64,000 bases of DNA. It comes from Gorsachius magnificus. Taxonomy: Eukaryota; Chordata; Aves; Pelecaniformes; Ardeidae. Location of the stretch: positions 103,363,265 to 103,427,264 of the forward strand of contig CM067081.1 in assembly GCA_034008185.1 (NCBI GenBank), written 5' to 3'. A program made the position numbers and the translations under genes. The notes beneath the pieces are model-generated. The model was not told the DNA's origin and ran no database searches. It saw only the letters and a list, made by a program, of their open reading frames with translations. This document shows, in pieces, positions 37,866 to 49,800 of the stretch (the stretch's first letter is position 1; the number at the start of each line of letters is the position of its first letter).

Positions 37866-40029
37866 CTGTATCAAACAAATATATATATGTCAAAATGAAT
37901 TTCACTGTAAAATGCCTTCTTGTACACAGCCGGGACTAGGTTTCAGAGCCTGGCAGGGTCTTAATCCAATCTTCAGCACAGCAATGACAGGATATGCCCT
38001 GAGCTGTTGCTTGAAGGAGCTCCACAGTTCTTCCCCCCAGTACAGAGGGACAAAATTAATGATCTGTGTTTCCTAACGGGATCAGTTAAAAGAGAGTTAT
38101 GTCCAGCTGAGACCCCCACCTCACCTCAGCTCTCTGATGAATGGGAAAGCCATGAGCTTGGATATGGTTTTGATGTAGCTGCTGCTTTTTTGTTTCTTCT
38201 CTCTTCTCTCCTCAAGGCAAAGCAGGGTCCGGGTCCATTGGAGGGCTGCTCTTCCCTTGGCCCCTGAAAGCTGCTGCACAAGGGGTAATTCACCCCAGCC
38301 CACCTGACTGTCTAGCGTCCCTGTGCAGCACCTATCCTCCAGGCACACGAATGCCTCCCTCCCTCCTCTGCCCCCGCATCCCTCCGCATGGATGGGGCCT
38401 TTATCCCACTCCTTGATCTCTGCAAGGGACACCAGCCCACCCGATGATGCAGCCAAACGCCAGTGATCACTCAGCGCTGCATGATCCCTTGCTCTTTTGG
38501 TACTTTGTCCAGTGCCTGCCCCCCAGAAGAAGCTTACAGCCTCCATGACACTTGCTTTTTGGAGTCTGAAGCCTCTTTTTTGTGGAGCTGGGCTCACACC
38601 CTCAGCCTGAACAGGAGAGCATCTGAGGAGAGCCCAAGTCCAGATTCAAAATGTATGTCTAGCTCTTGTTTATGTACAGGGAAGGGGAGAGTATGATTGC
38701 ATCTGTGGATACAAATGCATTCAGACCCCACGGAAATTCAGGGTTCAGACGTGCTCCTGGCCCCTCTTTCCTACTGTGAGCTGAAGGGAAAACCACACAG
38801 CCCACCAAGCAGCTCTGGGTCTGGGCCTGGATCTTGCAGCTGGCTGTATTTATAACACACTTAGGAGTAACTAAATCCTATTCTGCGACTAAGATGATCG
38901 TGACGATAACAGGAACATGCTCCACTTTTCCTGAGTTCATGGCTCTGTGTATTGAGCAGCAGCTGCATGAGAGAAAATACAATTTATGGGCTGTACATTT
39001 GTTGTCTATGAGAGTAAAACTTCATAAATAATTTTAATAATTTAAATCAACAGAATCACGAGTTTTCCTTTCTAGAGTGAGTAGCTACTTCTTCAGAGGG
39101 CAATAAACACTCTCTGCACAGTAGACTTCAGCAGTTAGACAAAGGAGACCCTCAGAGAGTGTCATCAGTGTGGAGAAACTCTTCTTGGGTTTAATCACCA
39201 AATTCTTGGTTTTATGGATAACCTTAATGTCAGCCATTAAAAATCAGGTGGTGAATGACAGCTTTAATCAAGACTGGCTATGAGCATAACAGGGAAAATA
39301 ATATTAATCAGGATGGTATTCAGCTTCCTGCTGCTCTAGGTAGTTTCCCACCAGGCCTGTTTAATGGCCTTCCCTGCAGTGGGCACGGAGCAACCGGAAG
39401 GCAGTGAGTCGGCCACTGGAGTCAGCAGGAGGGGTTTCCTCTGGCCTTTGGTAGAGCGAGGCACTTGGGAATTCACCTGCACTTCTCAACAAAGAATTCA
39501 CAGAGCTATGAACAGGACCTTGGCATAAAATGTTGAAGTGGCTTTGGTAAACAAGGGAGCGTAAAGCCACGTTGCAAATTCTCCAGGTTTGCTCTAAGTA
39601 CTTCTAGAGCTCTCTGAGGGCAACGCCAACATGATCTCTTTGAAGTCGTGCAATAGCCGTGGGCAAACCTGAGCTACCAGCTTGCAGCAGGAGGGCGGCA
39701 GCGATGCCTCACCAGCCCTCACCCTCGCCTCCCTGCCTCCCACCCGAGAGCTGCCCGGCCACGCTGCCTGGCCCTGCCCAACCTGCTGCACGGCTCCAGG
39801 CTGGTGTGCTGGGTCTTGGCCACATCTCATGCTGCCAAAAGGCACTGGAAAGGGTCCAGCCACCTCGCAAGCTCTCTTCCCTGCAAATTACCCCAGCGCG
39901 AGGTTAACGGCGATGCAGCCAGGTGGACAGTATGCTGCTTCTCACTTTTTGGAAGACGAGCAAAGGACTTGATGACTTCCAGCTAGCACTTCAGTGCATA
40001 AATTATGTTGGTGCGCAGAGTATTTGGCA
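37866..40029. other. Unique non-coding sequence
   Basis: No recognised repeats or genes. 39215-39330 is AT-rich, with TGACAG, TTTAATCA and ATTAATCA motifs, and has the texture of a conserved non-coding element. Confidence 0.45.
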
Positions 40030-40290
40030 GGAGGAATCTCCCACAGCAAGAGCACAAACGCACTGGCCCGAAGCCGCAGCGTTTATCAGAACCAGAGCGG
40101 CCGTTCAGCGCAGGCAGGCGTCGTTGCTGGAGGGAGTGCAACCTCCAGCCCCGGCAGGGGGCCGGCCCCGAGAGGGGATGGGGTGGAGAGAGGTTAATCC
40201 TGCCTGGTGGTTTCTAGAAAGGCTCGTGCAGTTTCGGTAGCCTTTAGTCACAGGGGATCGCGTCGGAGGGGAGCGGCATGGGAATGCTGC
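40030..40290. promoter_or_regulatory. Small CpG-rich block
   Basis: By eye there are roughly twenty CpG dinucleotides in about 260 bp, well above the surrounding sequence, including GCGGCCG-type and GGGGCCGGCCCC-type clusters. It could be a small CpG island for a non-coding transcript. No TATA box, first exon or splice donor can be assigned with confidence. Confidence 0.3.
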
Positions 40291-43200
40291 TTCAGCTGTT
40301 TAATAAGGAAGGAGATTTTTGCTGTGCTTATAAAACTAATCAGAGTGTGTTTGTCTCCGGCTTCTGTAACATTTGTGGGGGAGCTGGGCTCTGGGGTGAG
40401 GGAAGAGGGACTTTGTGGGATTGCGCTTGTATCTGCTGTCCTTGGGAGGTTTTCTGAGCAAGGGTCGTGTCCTGACAGGGGAGGGTAAGGGCAGCAGGGA
40501 AACGGTCGGAGGCAACTTTGTCAGTTGCTGTACCACACATTGGAGAGATAAGTGGATTTTAGATGCACTGAAAGCTTCCTCTGTATTTCCCATCCTGCGA
40601 CACAGCGCCTGTGCCAGTGACAGCGAGATGATAATGAACAGTTTTGCTTTTTCATGGGGTTAGATACCCTTACCTGGGGGCGACTTTTCCCTCTTCTTTA
40701 GTGACAAAGTTGGAAACGTGGAAGCGTGTTTGTAAGTGAATGAACAGAAGGGGAGGAAAACTGAAAACCTGAAGCCCACCTTTCCCAAGAAGGTTTTCAA
40801 GATCAAACATGAATTTTTTCTCTTTTGGTTCCTCCAGGGAGTCCTGTGAGTGAGCCGTGTGCAGGAGTGGCACAGGTGACCTGCAGGGCAGCGTGAGATG
40901 GGACAGGCCTTGGGAGCTGCAGCGGGGCTCCCGTGGGCAGGGGTGCACAGGGGGGTCCCAAGCGAGGCTGCTCAGGGCCCCCCAGGACTGTCCACCCAGG
41001 GCCCTGGTTATGGCTGAGTTGGCTTCTGCAGCAAGGAGAGTCAAAGGTGAAGAGACCAGGAAAGACAGGTTGCAAACATGCAACCAGAGAGGGGTCCGCA
41101 CCCCTGGGGGAGGCTGAGGCACTGGGACTGGGACTGGACCCAGGGATGGAGATGGGCAGCACATCTCACACCCCAAGCATGTGCTACAGGAGTCCGAAGG
41201 CAGAGATTTTCCTCTCCTGTTCTTAGTCTCTGGTGGCACTGGGCATGCCTCCATGCAGGCTTCAGCAGCTGCCTCTTTGCCAGCAGCCTGGGAAGCAGCA
41301 GGGGCAGCTCGCAGGGCCACTGGGGTGGCTGTGGTGGCCAGGGAAAGGCAACCCACCTTCCCCTGATGGCAAGGTCTGCTCCCAGTGACGTGCGGGGGCT
41401 GACCTCCGTGTGGGCATGCACTGCAGCTGAGTATTTTAATGTGACTGTCACCATGGCCCTGTCTTCGTGACCAGATCGAGTTGGTTTTAAGGCATTTTCA
41501 AAGAAGTAACCACAGGATATTTTTAACTGACTTGTGCTTGCAAGAAAAATATAGTCACTTTTATTTAAATACAACCCGAAATTACTCATCCCGTGTTCAT
41601 AGGGCATGTCAAGTGGGATGTGTAATGCCAACATGTCCTACAATCGTCATGACATAGCTATATATGGTGGAGCATCCATTTTATATAAAAATCCCTGTGC
41701 TGAGCACCAAGTGAATGGCTTTTCCACACCTGATGCTTAGAGGAGGAACACCATAAAATCAGCTGCTGAAGAGACTTCTGTCCATTTTGATGCCATAATG
41801 TGCTGCCCAAAATGACACTCTCCCTCTGCATGCAGCTGCTTAACATCTCCTTGTCATGAAGGTGATGCCTTGCACAACACAAGCATGGAGGCTTTGGGAA
41901 AGAAACCTTTACCAGCGTTAACGATTGATAAACAGGGCTGCCCCCGGCCAGGCCCTGGTCATCTGTGCTGGGGCCACCTCAAAGTTCATTGCTCTTGGTG
42001 TGGCTGTCGCTGGAAGTTGTCATCCCTGTTGCAGGGGTAACTGAGGAGGTGGTGTGCCATTGGGTCCGATGGCAATGTGCACCACTGGTGGCCAAGGGGT
42101 GGCAGACCACCCAGCCCACCACCCTGGCTCTGAGGGGTTTGGCAGGCAAACCGGGCTGCAAGCGAGGGAAGTGAATTAACTCAGCCCTGGCTCACAGGAG
42201 CTCAGCCAGACACATCTCTGCAAACAGACCACCTCACAGCAATTCATTCCTTATGCTTCCACAGGGAAACTCGCTCTCGTGGGCCAAATGGGAAGAGCAG
42301 AGCCCCCGCAGGCTCGACAGGTAAGCACCCTGCAGACTGAGGGTCATCCTAGGACTGCCTGGCACGTGGGCTGTGTTCCTACTCAATGCCAACCATGCTG
42401 ATTCTGCTGAGGTGGTTTATATCAGTCCTAGGTCTGGCCCTCAGCCTTTACAGAAGCCTCCCAGTGATTTCAACCAGATCTTGGCATGTGGCACGTGGCA
42501 CATTGCAGGTTTCTCCCTCAAGATTTCACACTGTTGCCAAATCAGGAAGGCTCCATCCAATTTAATCATCCCATTGACGCTGAGCTGCTCCACAGACAAA
42601 ACTGTAAATTAATAGGAACTTGGCCTCTAAAAGTGGGATGGTGCAGTAACAGAACCCCCTGCCTTCATTTATGATTTAAAAAAAACCCCAACCCAATAAA
42701 TTATAACAAGCCATCGGAATTGCCATCCTTCCTCCTCCAAGGAAAAAGTTACCATCATAAATAACAAAAACCCGACCAATACAGAGCAATATTGCATGCT
42801 CCTGTCAAGCGTAAAATTAACAAAAGATATCATTACGCCTGTATTATACCTATCAAACTCAGGAAAACATGAGGATCTGAAACAGCAGCAATAAACAGAT
42901 GACAGGAGAAATCAGCCAGAGGCACACACCGGCATGATGTACCACGGAGGGATTTTTCGGGCTTTGGTGACAGAAGACTTTTGGATTCAGAAACATTTGC
43001 CGGGGGCCATCACTTGCTGGGAACACAAGACCATAACGCCTTTCGGTTCTCTTTCAAGGCAGCCTGGCGTGTGTGTGGCCATGCGAGGCTAACACAAGTT
43101 AATGAAACAAGCAGCAGCGTTTTATAATCTATGGAGCCACTGAAGTGATTTTTTTCTAGTGTATCCTTTGTCGCTGTATTCTTGCTATGTGGACTCTTTT

Positions 43201-43617
43201 AGACTAGGCTGGATCTGGACCTGCTGCACCATCATTTACAAAGACAGCACGTCCATCTGATCATAGGAATTTTTACTGTAGGAATGCTGGTTTAAGAAAT
43301 GAATGTTGGCTGATAAGAAAAAAACCCAAGGAGTTGGGGAGGAAGAACGGCTCAGTCTTTCATGTGCTGTGAAGGTTATTGTGGGACAGCGGAGGAGCCA
43401 CGGGTGCTGAGCCGTGTGACGTAACAGCCAGCAGAGCCTCTGACAAATAGGCTTTGACAAGACCCATTGACAAAAACAAGAGCCAGTGCCTGAATTTTAA
43501 GGACTCTCTGCTTTCTGTTTTTCTTGCTTGCTGGAAGGCTGTTGTCAGACAGTTGTTTGATGCAAAGCAGACTGATATATTACACGGTCCTTGTGGGGAT
43601 CTGAGGGAGATGCACAT
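40291..43617. other. GC-rich unique stretch without assigned gene
   Basis: 40670-41634 carries long overlapping frames on both strands (228 and 197 codons minus, 130 plus), rich in Pro, Ser, Gly and Trp with no domain. These are typical of chance frames in GC-rich avian DNA. An A-run followed by CCCCAACCC lies at 42678-42695. Confidence 0.45.
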
Positions 43618-43745
43618 GTGATCCAGCCCACCCTCTGGCCGCCCGTCTTCTCCACGTCACACGCAAGGTGCCTAGCGGCCCCTACCCAGCCTCCCGCCCC
43701 GCTTCAGCGTCGGTGGGTCATCTCCCACCTCCGCGGGGCCCAAGA
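43618..43745. promoter_or_regulatory. Very short CpG-dense patch
   Basis: About ten CpGs fall within roughly 110 bp. No associated exon or initiation motif can be supported, so this is only flagged. Confidence 0.15.
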
Positions 43746-44383
43746 GGAGAGCTACATGAGCTGCATTAACAAACAGGCCCTGCCTGATTTCCCCATGGTA
43801 CCTGAGGGGAAATTCCCTCTAAGCATCTGTAAAACTAATTTAGACTTTTCTTCCTAGCCCCCACATAAATGCTCCTTTTTGCAGGGCCTGCAAAAAGTAG
43901 ACACAGCTTCTGGATGCCGAGAAGACTGTTTATCACACTAACCAAAATTAACTCCTTGTTACCCTGTCCTTCTCCATTTGTTTGCCATAGGCTACAGTAT
44001 CCTTGGGAGAGGAACCATCTTCATCGTGGGTTATTTGCACAACACTTAGCATAAGTTCCTAGCTGGTCCTTGACGAAGTCTTCCAGGCATTCCAGCTACC
44101 CACATAATATATTAAAGCAACAAGTAGCTCTCTCACAGGGCTGGGACAGGCACGCATTGTTCGTTCCTCTAAAATCCTGTTGTCTTTATTTCCTTCCAAT
44201 TATTTAAACTAATGGTATTTTCATTTCAGGCTCTTTAACTCTTTCCCACATCTTGTGGGATCTTCCCAAAGCGCCAGGATTCCCAAATCCTGCTCATCCT
44301 GGTTAACAGATATGTGCATGTGGAGGGGACACACCCAGAGCTTCATCTGTCCCTCAAGAGCTCTATAAAATCCTCCCCCTGCT
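43746..44383. other. Unique non-coding sequence
   Basis: No recognised repeats or coding frames. Confidence 0.5.
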
Positions 44384-44430
44384 TCTGTTTTCCCAGCAGA
44401 TATTTATCCCGTCTCTGTTTTCCCAGCAGA
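44384..44430. repeat. 30-bp-period direct repeat
   Basis: TCTGTTTTCCCAGCAGA occurs identically at 44384-44400 and 44414-44430. Each copy resembles a splice acceptor (pyrimidines, then CCCAGCAG), so the pair could act as alternative 3' splice sites if transcribed. No downstream exon is evident. Confidence 0.8.
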
Positions 44431-44894
44431 CTCAAGCTTCGAGATTGGAAGGCAGTCAACACTTGTGGGCTACACCAGCTTCAGGGTTGCTTTACACACA
44501 CGGAGCTGCATAGAAGGAAAACTAGTCCTATCCTTTCATTTCAGTGGTTTCACCTTAAAAAAGAATTTATAGCTTTGCCTTGAAAAATTAGCAGCATAAA
44601 ACTTCATATCCAGCTGGTGACTGGCACATGTTTCAGTCAAAATACTAGAGATGTGGGATGGGAAGAGACAGGCTGAGCCAAGGTGCCCAGACCCAGAGTG
44701 GTATGGGCAACCAAACCCTCCCTGAGAGTTCAGAAAGGTAAGCAGAGAGTTCAGCCTTTATGTGGGACTGTGCTCAGCATCTAAGAAAAAAAATGAACCT
44801 CAGGAGTAAAAAATCCCAAAGCCATGACTGCAGCGTGCCACAGGGAGAAAACAAGAGGAGTCAGGGAGAAAGCCCTTGCCCAAACGTTGATCGT

Positions 44895-45330
44895 CAGTTA
44901 GTGTTGGGTTTGGGGGTTGGCGTTGGGTTAAGAGAGGGAGATGGCTGGAGCTGTTGTCTTGGGGTGGAGAAGGCATCTGTGAAAGGGAAGTATGAGCTGC
45001 CAAGAGAGCTTGGATGTGAGGTATTTTTTATTTGGGCAATGCCGGGGGAGTCTGTTGGCAGCATTAAGGTTAGGGCTGAGAGAGGGAGAAATCATGGAGC
45101 TGCATTTGACATCAGGATGGAAAGGGAAGTGTGGGTTGCTGAGGGAGCTTGGCAGTGAGATATATTTTTTCTGATTGCCCTCTCCAAAGGTCAGCCACCC
45201 ATTACTATTTAGGTGAAATGGGGATTAGATTTAGGGTTCAGAGAGAGCCCAGGGTTGCTGTTGGAGAGGGTCTTGAAGGGGGGTGCCAAAGGGAAGGGTG
45301 GGCTGTGGAGAGAGCTTGGCTGTGAAACAG
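44895..45330. repeat. Degenerate tandem repeat, about 140-165 bp period
   Basis: Two sub-motifs recur in the same order. AGAGAGGGAG-like blocks start at 44931, 45079 and 45240. AAAGGGAAG blocks start at 44982, 45121 and 45288, each followed by a (T/G)GAGCT or GGGCT core and (G)AGCTTGG. Three units are visible, with substantial divergence and length change. No coding frame spans them and no known family is recognised. It is probably an old minisatellite. Confidence 0.6.
44905..44938 (+). other. Potential G-quadruplex
   Basis: Four G-runs of three or more (GGG, GGGGG, GGG, GGG) are separated by loops of 3, 8 and 8 bases, at the start of the degenerate tandem repeat. Folding is plausible but the long loops lower stability. 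Confidence 0.4.
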
Positions 45331-45611
45331 GTTTATCTGGGATATATCTGCGGGACCTTGCCTAGCAGTCTGCCTTCTACCAGGGCTGTAGCTGAGAGAA
45401 AGGCTAGTGCTGCTTTTGGAAAGGGCCCACCTGAGGAAATCTTGGCTGCAAGTCAAAGGCAAATAGCTCACGTCCTCCCGTTCAGGTGCTCCTTACTTGT
45501 CTGCAGCATAGTCCAGACCCCACATTGAGCAGCTGGTGCAAACCTGGAGCAACTCTCAACCGGTTTCGATCTACCGTTTTTTTGTCCATATGTGGAGAAC
45601 AACAGGAAATT
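45331..45611. other. Unique sequence upstream of solo LTR
   Basis: No repeat is recognised. It ends at the left copy of the 5-bp target duplication at 45612. Confidence 0.5.
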
Positions 45612-46162
45612 GTAGTTGTCCTGGTTTTGCCTAGGATAGAGTTAATTTTCTTCCTAGTAGCTGGCATAGCATTCTGTTTTGTATTTAGTATGAGAATAAT
45701 GTTGATAACACCCTGATGGTTTAGTTGTTGCTAAGCAGTGCTTACACCAGTCAAGGACTTTTCAGCTTCCCATGCTCTGCCGGGTGCACAAGAAGCTGGG
45801 AGAGGGCACAGCCAGGACAGCTGACCCCAGCTGGCCAAGGGGCTATTCCAGACCATATGGCGTCATGCTCGGGGAGAGTTGGCCAGGAAGGAGAGCGACC
45901 GCTGCTTGGGATGGGATGGGCATCGGTCAGCCTGTGGTGAGCAGTTGCATTGAGCATCGCTTGTTTTGTATATTCCGCATATTGTCTTACCATTATTATT
46001 ATTATTGTTATTCTTTCCCTCTGTGGTTTTATTAAACTGTCTTCATCTCAACCCACGGGTTTTACTTTTTCTCTGATTCTCTCCCCCATCCCACAGAGGG
46101 AAGGAGCGAGCGAGCCACCGCGTGGTGTTCAGCTGCCTGCTGGGTTAAACCACACCAGTAGT
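45612..46162 (+). mobile_element. Solo LTR of an endogenous retrovirus (ERVL-like)
   Basis: A 541-bp LTR lies at 45617-46157. It starts TGTCCTGGTTT and ends AAACCACACCA, so it has TG...CA ends with an imperfect terminal inverted repeat. It is flanked by identical 5-bp target duplications, GTAGT, at 45612-45616 and 46158-46162. An ATTAAA signal at 46031-46036 is preceded by a short ATT run and followed by GT-rich sequence, which sets plus-strand orientation. The GAGCGAGCCACCGCGTGGTG segment near the 3' end is a common avian LTR signature. A 5-bp duplication is usual for ERVL-class elements. No internal region or second LTR is present, so it arose by LTR-LTR recombination. No viral genes remain. 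Confidence 0.92.
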
Positions 46163-46791
46163 GTAAGCTTGAGGTTATTCTTTCTGTTTAACCTTCTCCT
46201 AGTCTCCCAAATACAAATTTGTTCTGCATGTTGCACAGAGCCCTCATCTGGATTGCAGGGCTAGTTTGAAAGCATGCCTTGTTTTTCTCAGTCATGATTT
46301 GGGAGTGAAGGTGTGGGAATTTTGTTATCACAGATTGGCCCAACTGCCAAGTTTTAAACAATTCCATCCAAGATCAGCTCATTCTGCCTCCCTCCTGCTA
46401 CACCCCATCCCTGCATCCAGCCCCTTTGCAGGGCTGTTTGGCCGCCTCTGACAGCTCACAGGAGAGCTCAGGGGCAGGGCCTGGCCTGTGTGACGTGGTC
46501 ACAGGGTCCCAGCATAGCACTGCTGCTGGGGGCAAGCTTTTTTGGAGGCAGTGCTTGGAGAGCCTTGCAAGAAGGTATTTTTCACAGCTGCAGCTTGAGA
46601 GATGGCCTCTTCCCCATCACACTCCCTGGGCCGTGCAGAGAGTGGGGTGCACTTGTGTGCCACAAAACTGGAAGCTCGAGGGTCAGAAGAGCTGCTGGGA
46701 GACGTGACTGCTGTATCTCACCAAACTCATTGGTTAAAATACTACCAATTTAAGCCTCGCTGCCAGCATCCTCTCCATGGGGACAAGTCAA
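46163..46791. other. Unique sequence between solo LTR and CR1 stub
   Basis: No repeat or convincing coding frame is seen. Confidence 0.5.
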
Positions 46792-46846
46792 AGAATCATA
46801 GAATCGTTTAGGTTGGAAAAGACCTTTAAGATCATCAAGTCCAACC
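46792..46846 (-). mobile_element. 55-bp CR1 3' stub (copy 3)
   Basis: AGAATCATAGAATCGTTTAG opens a 55-bp match to the terminal bases of the same CR1 group as copies 1 and 4 (GGTTGGAAAAGACCTTTAAG, then ATCATCAAGTCCAACC), on the minus strand. It stops abruptly after CCAACC, so this is an extremely 5'-truncated insertion with no coding part. Confidence 0.92.
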
Positions 46847-49800
46847 CTGAAGCTTAGGGGAGAGGGAGAGGATGGGGCTCGCGGATGACATCGTATCTGT
46901 TTGCAGCTGCTCTCTGCTATCACCTGCAGAGGAGCAGCACGGGGGACATTTCAGAGTTCCCTGAGCAGAGCTGGCTTCACCCATCCATCTGGCATCTTCA
47001 CCTTTTGGAAGGAGTTAATCATGTGCAGAGTTTCCAGGCTCCCCTGCGAGCCAGGCTCAAGCATAACATGAAGTCTAAGAGCAGCACTTACAGCGTAAGT
47101 GCCGTGAGGTTGCCAAAAGGGTTTTCCTTAGCTGGCTTTACCTCGCTCCACTGCTCCTAATATCCCTGCTTTCCCAGGGGGTGCATTCATCTAAAAAAGT
47201 GCCAGGTCAGATTTTTGGGTTTTTGGTGTTTTGGGTTTTTCCTCACCCTCCCTCAGGGAAAGGGAAACCAGTTCCAATCCAGTAAAGCACATGCTAACCT
47301 TAAGTTCATGTCTACAACACATGTTTTGCTGGACTGGGGCTAAAGGCAGGCTTTTTCTTAGCTAGTCAGCGGCAGCCTTACATCAATTAGGAGGATGTAG
47401 CAGTCCAGTAGGATCTATTTTACAGACATGCCCTGAGGTTTTAAATAGTCTTGGTCTCTTACATAATTTGAACAAACCCCACCAAGCTCCTGCACTTCAG
47501 CTGCTCTGGGACTCTGTCCTTCTGCGCTGAAATACGTGAGATGGAGGAAACTTGCCAAGACTCTTGAGAGATTGGAAAAACAGGAGAGGAGAGTCATTAA
47601 AACGCTTAGCACCTACCGCGAATGCAATTTGCGTCTCCGTTGTATTGTAGAAAGACTAGCTAAATTTTCACAGTGACAGTCAGAGATAAATGAGATGCAT
47701 CCCCATTTTACACATAAAGAAAAAGAAATAAAGATTGTAAAAGCCTGGTTTTCATGCCTACAAGGGGCCCGGTACTCCTCTCAGAGATAGCGGGAGCTGC
47801 TGGGTTTGTGCCTTTGGAAGCACCGTAGGAAACACCTGGTGGGATATATGTCCAGCCCAGACCCCCAAGGGAATGATGACTGAGAGCAAAACTGCTCCTG
47901 TGGGCTTCCCCCCACCGTGTTCCCACCCTGCTGTCCCTGCTAGACTGCATCAGCCCATCAAGAAACTGCAGGCTGCTCCTTGTCATCATGGAAACTCTGT
48001 TCTTCGAACAGAAATCAGAACAGCTATTTTCCTGCAAGCGCTAGAATTTAGGCTCACTTGTGTTTCCCTTGTGCTCGCTCATGGGAAACAATGGCAGAAA
48101 AAAGTTTTGCCTGACTCATGCCTGGACTGATTCACGCCTGAGGAGCCCTGGCGTTGGGAAGAGCCGAGCAGATAGTCGGGGAGAGATGTTTATTCAGTGG
48201 GTTGAGGAACATTTGTGTTTCTCTTCACACAGCCCCTTGGCATTTCACAGGCTGCGGTGCAGGTAAGTGTCTAAAATGAAGCCATGGGGGGCGACCTGGA
48301 AGCCCCTCACCCTGCAGTCACATGGCTGCTACCAGTGAGCAGCCCCCCTTGGATTTTTTCCTGGTCAGAGTATCCGGGATAAATGGGTGCTTAGCCCAAT
48401 TTGTTGTCATAAGTCAGCAAGCAAGTGCCAGTGAGCTAGTGCCATTTTACATGAAGCTTTTGGGCTTATCACAACGGTCCTGCTCCCAAGCGCAAGAGGA
48501 CAGGCAAGCCCCAGGTGTGCAGGACTCCTCGCCCTACCTGCCGAGCAAAAGCAACCCTGTTCTTGGGGCAGCTCAAGAGCTTGGCAGACACCAGAGCTGC
48601 CACCAGCAGATACCAACTCACACGCTGCAAGGAGAGATCATGCCAGACTAGGGCCTCAGGGAGCCTGTGCCCCAGGATGCTGCTGAAGAAGCCGCAGCCC
48701 AAGATCACAGCGCTCCCAGGGCCACCATGGGGCTCAGCATGCAGTCCCATCCTATATCTCTCACCTGCTATGGCCAGCTGGGCCCCCTGCTTTCTTCTTG
48801 TTCACGCAGCCCCAGAAGAGCACAGCTGGGCCCACATGTTTGCTCTCCCTTTCACAATCCTTGATAAGCTACGCTCCAGGGCCAGAAGAGCTTGTAATCT
48901 AAACGGGACAAGAAATACAAACAAGCCGGGAGGATGTCCCCTCAGGAGGGAGGGACATGGGTGTGATTTATGGGGGGGCGAAGGGGATAGATTGCAAAGA
49001 AAGGTTTTATGGCAGCCATTGCCCTAATAGAACTAAAATAGGGCAATTTCTTATTCTGAAATCTGTCAATGATGCTTTGGGTGACCTTTGGCAAATCAAT
49101 TCATCTCTGTCTGTGCCTCCAGTAAATGGGAATAATACAGCCTCACTGTCTGGAGAACCCTTGGTAATTCTCAGATGAAAGATGCTTTATTGGTACCAGT
49201 ATCATCCTTTATTGTCATTAGCATGATAACAGATCTATTGCCTAGCAACCGATCAGCAACTCTCCCTGCTCTGGTTGTCCATGTATTTTGCTTCAAGTTT
49301 GGCTCTCCAGCAGCCTGCTTTCATCTGGAGAGACTTTACAGCTTGTGATGGTTCTTCTTCCCTTAACATTCCCTGCTACAGACAAGCACAGATGCTATGT
49401 TCCCAGTCCCACCCCCTCACACCGCCCGCCTCTTTTCATCCCACTCTTTTACCTCTTCCCAGGCCCTGCCGTCCATGCAAGTGGTGAGAGAGTATCACCA
49501 TCGGCTAACACAACAAACCACATTTGCTTCTCTTAGCTAAGGCACCCCAGCAGAAGTCTTGAACTTTAATATTTAAGTAGAAATTTTAAGTAAACTTTAA
49601 AATATAGATATTTCTCAGATGAGCACAAATTACAGGGAAAAAATGGTAATCAGGAAACTTTCTAAAAATCTTGCAGAAGCAACCATTTTCACAGATATTC
49701 CAGGCATCAGTTTTAAGGACAAAGATGTGCGTAAATAATACCAACCACTGAAGATCTGGAGTCCTGCCAAGTCCTGTGATGCCTTAGATGTGTGATAAGA

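Noticed and set aside
40670..41634. 228- and 197-codon minus-strand frames
   Set aside because: Low-complexity Pro/Ser/Leu/Trp composition in GC-rich DNA, overlapping frames on both strands, and no domain.
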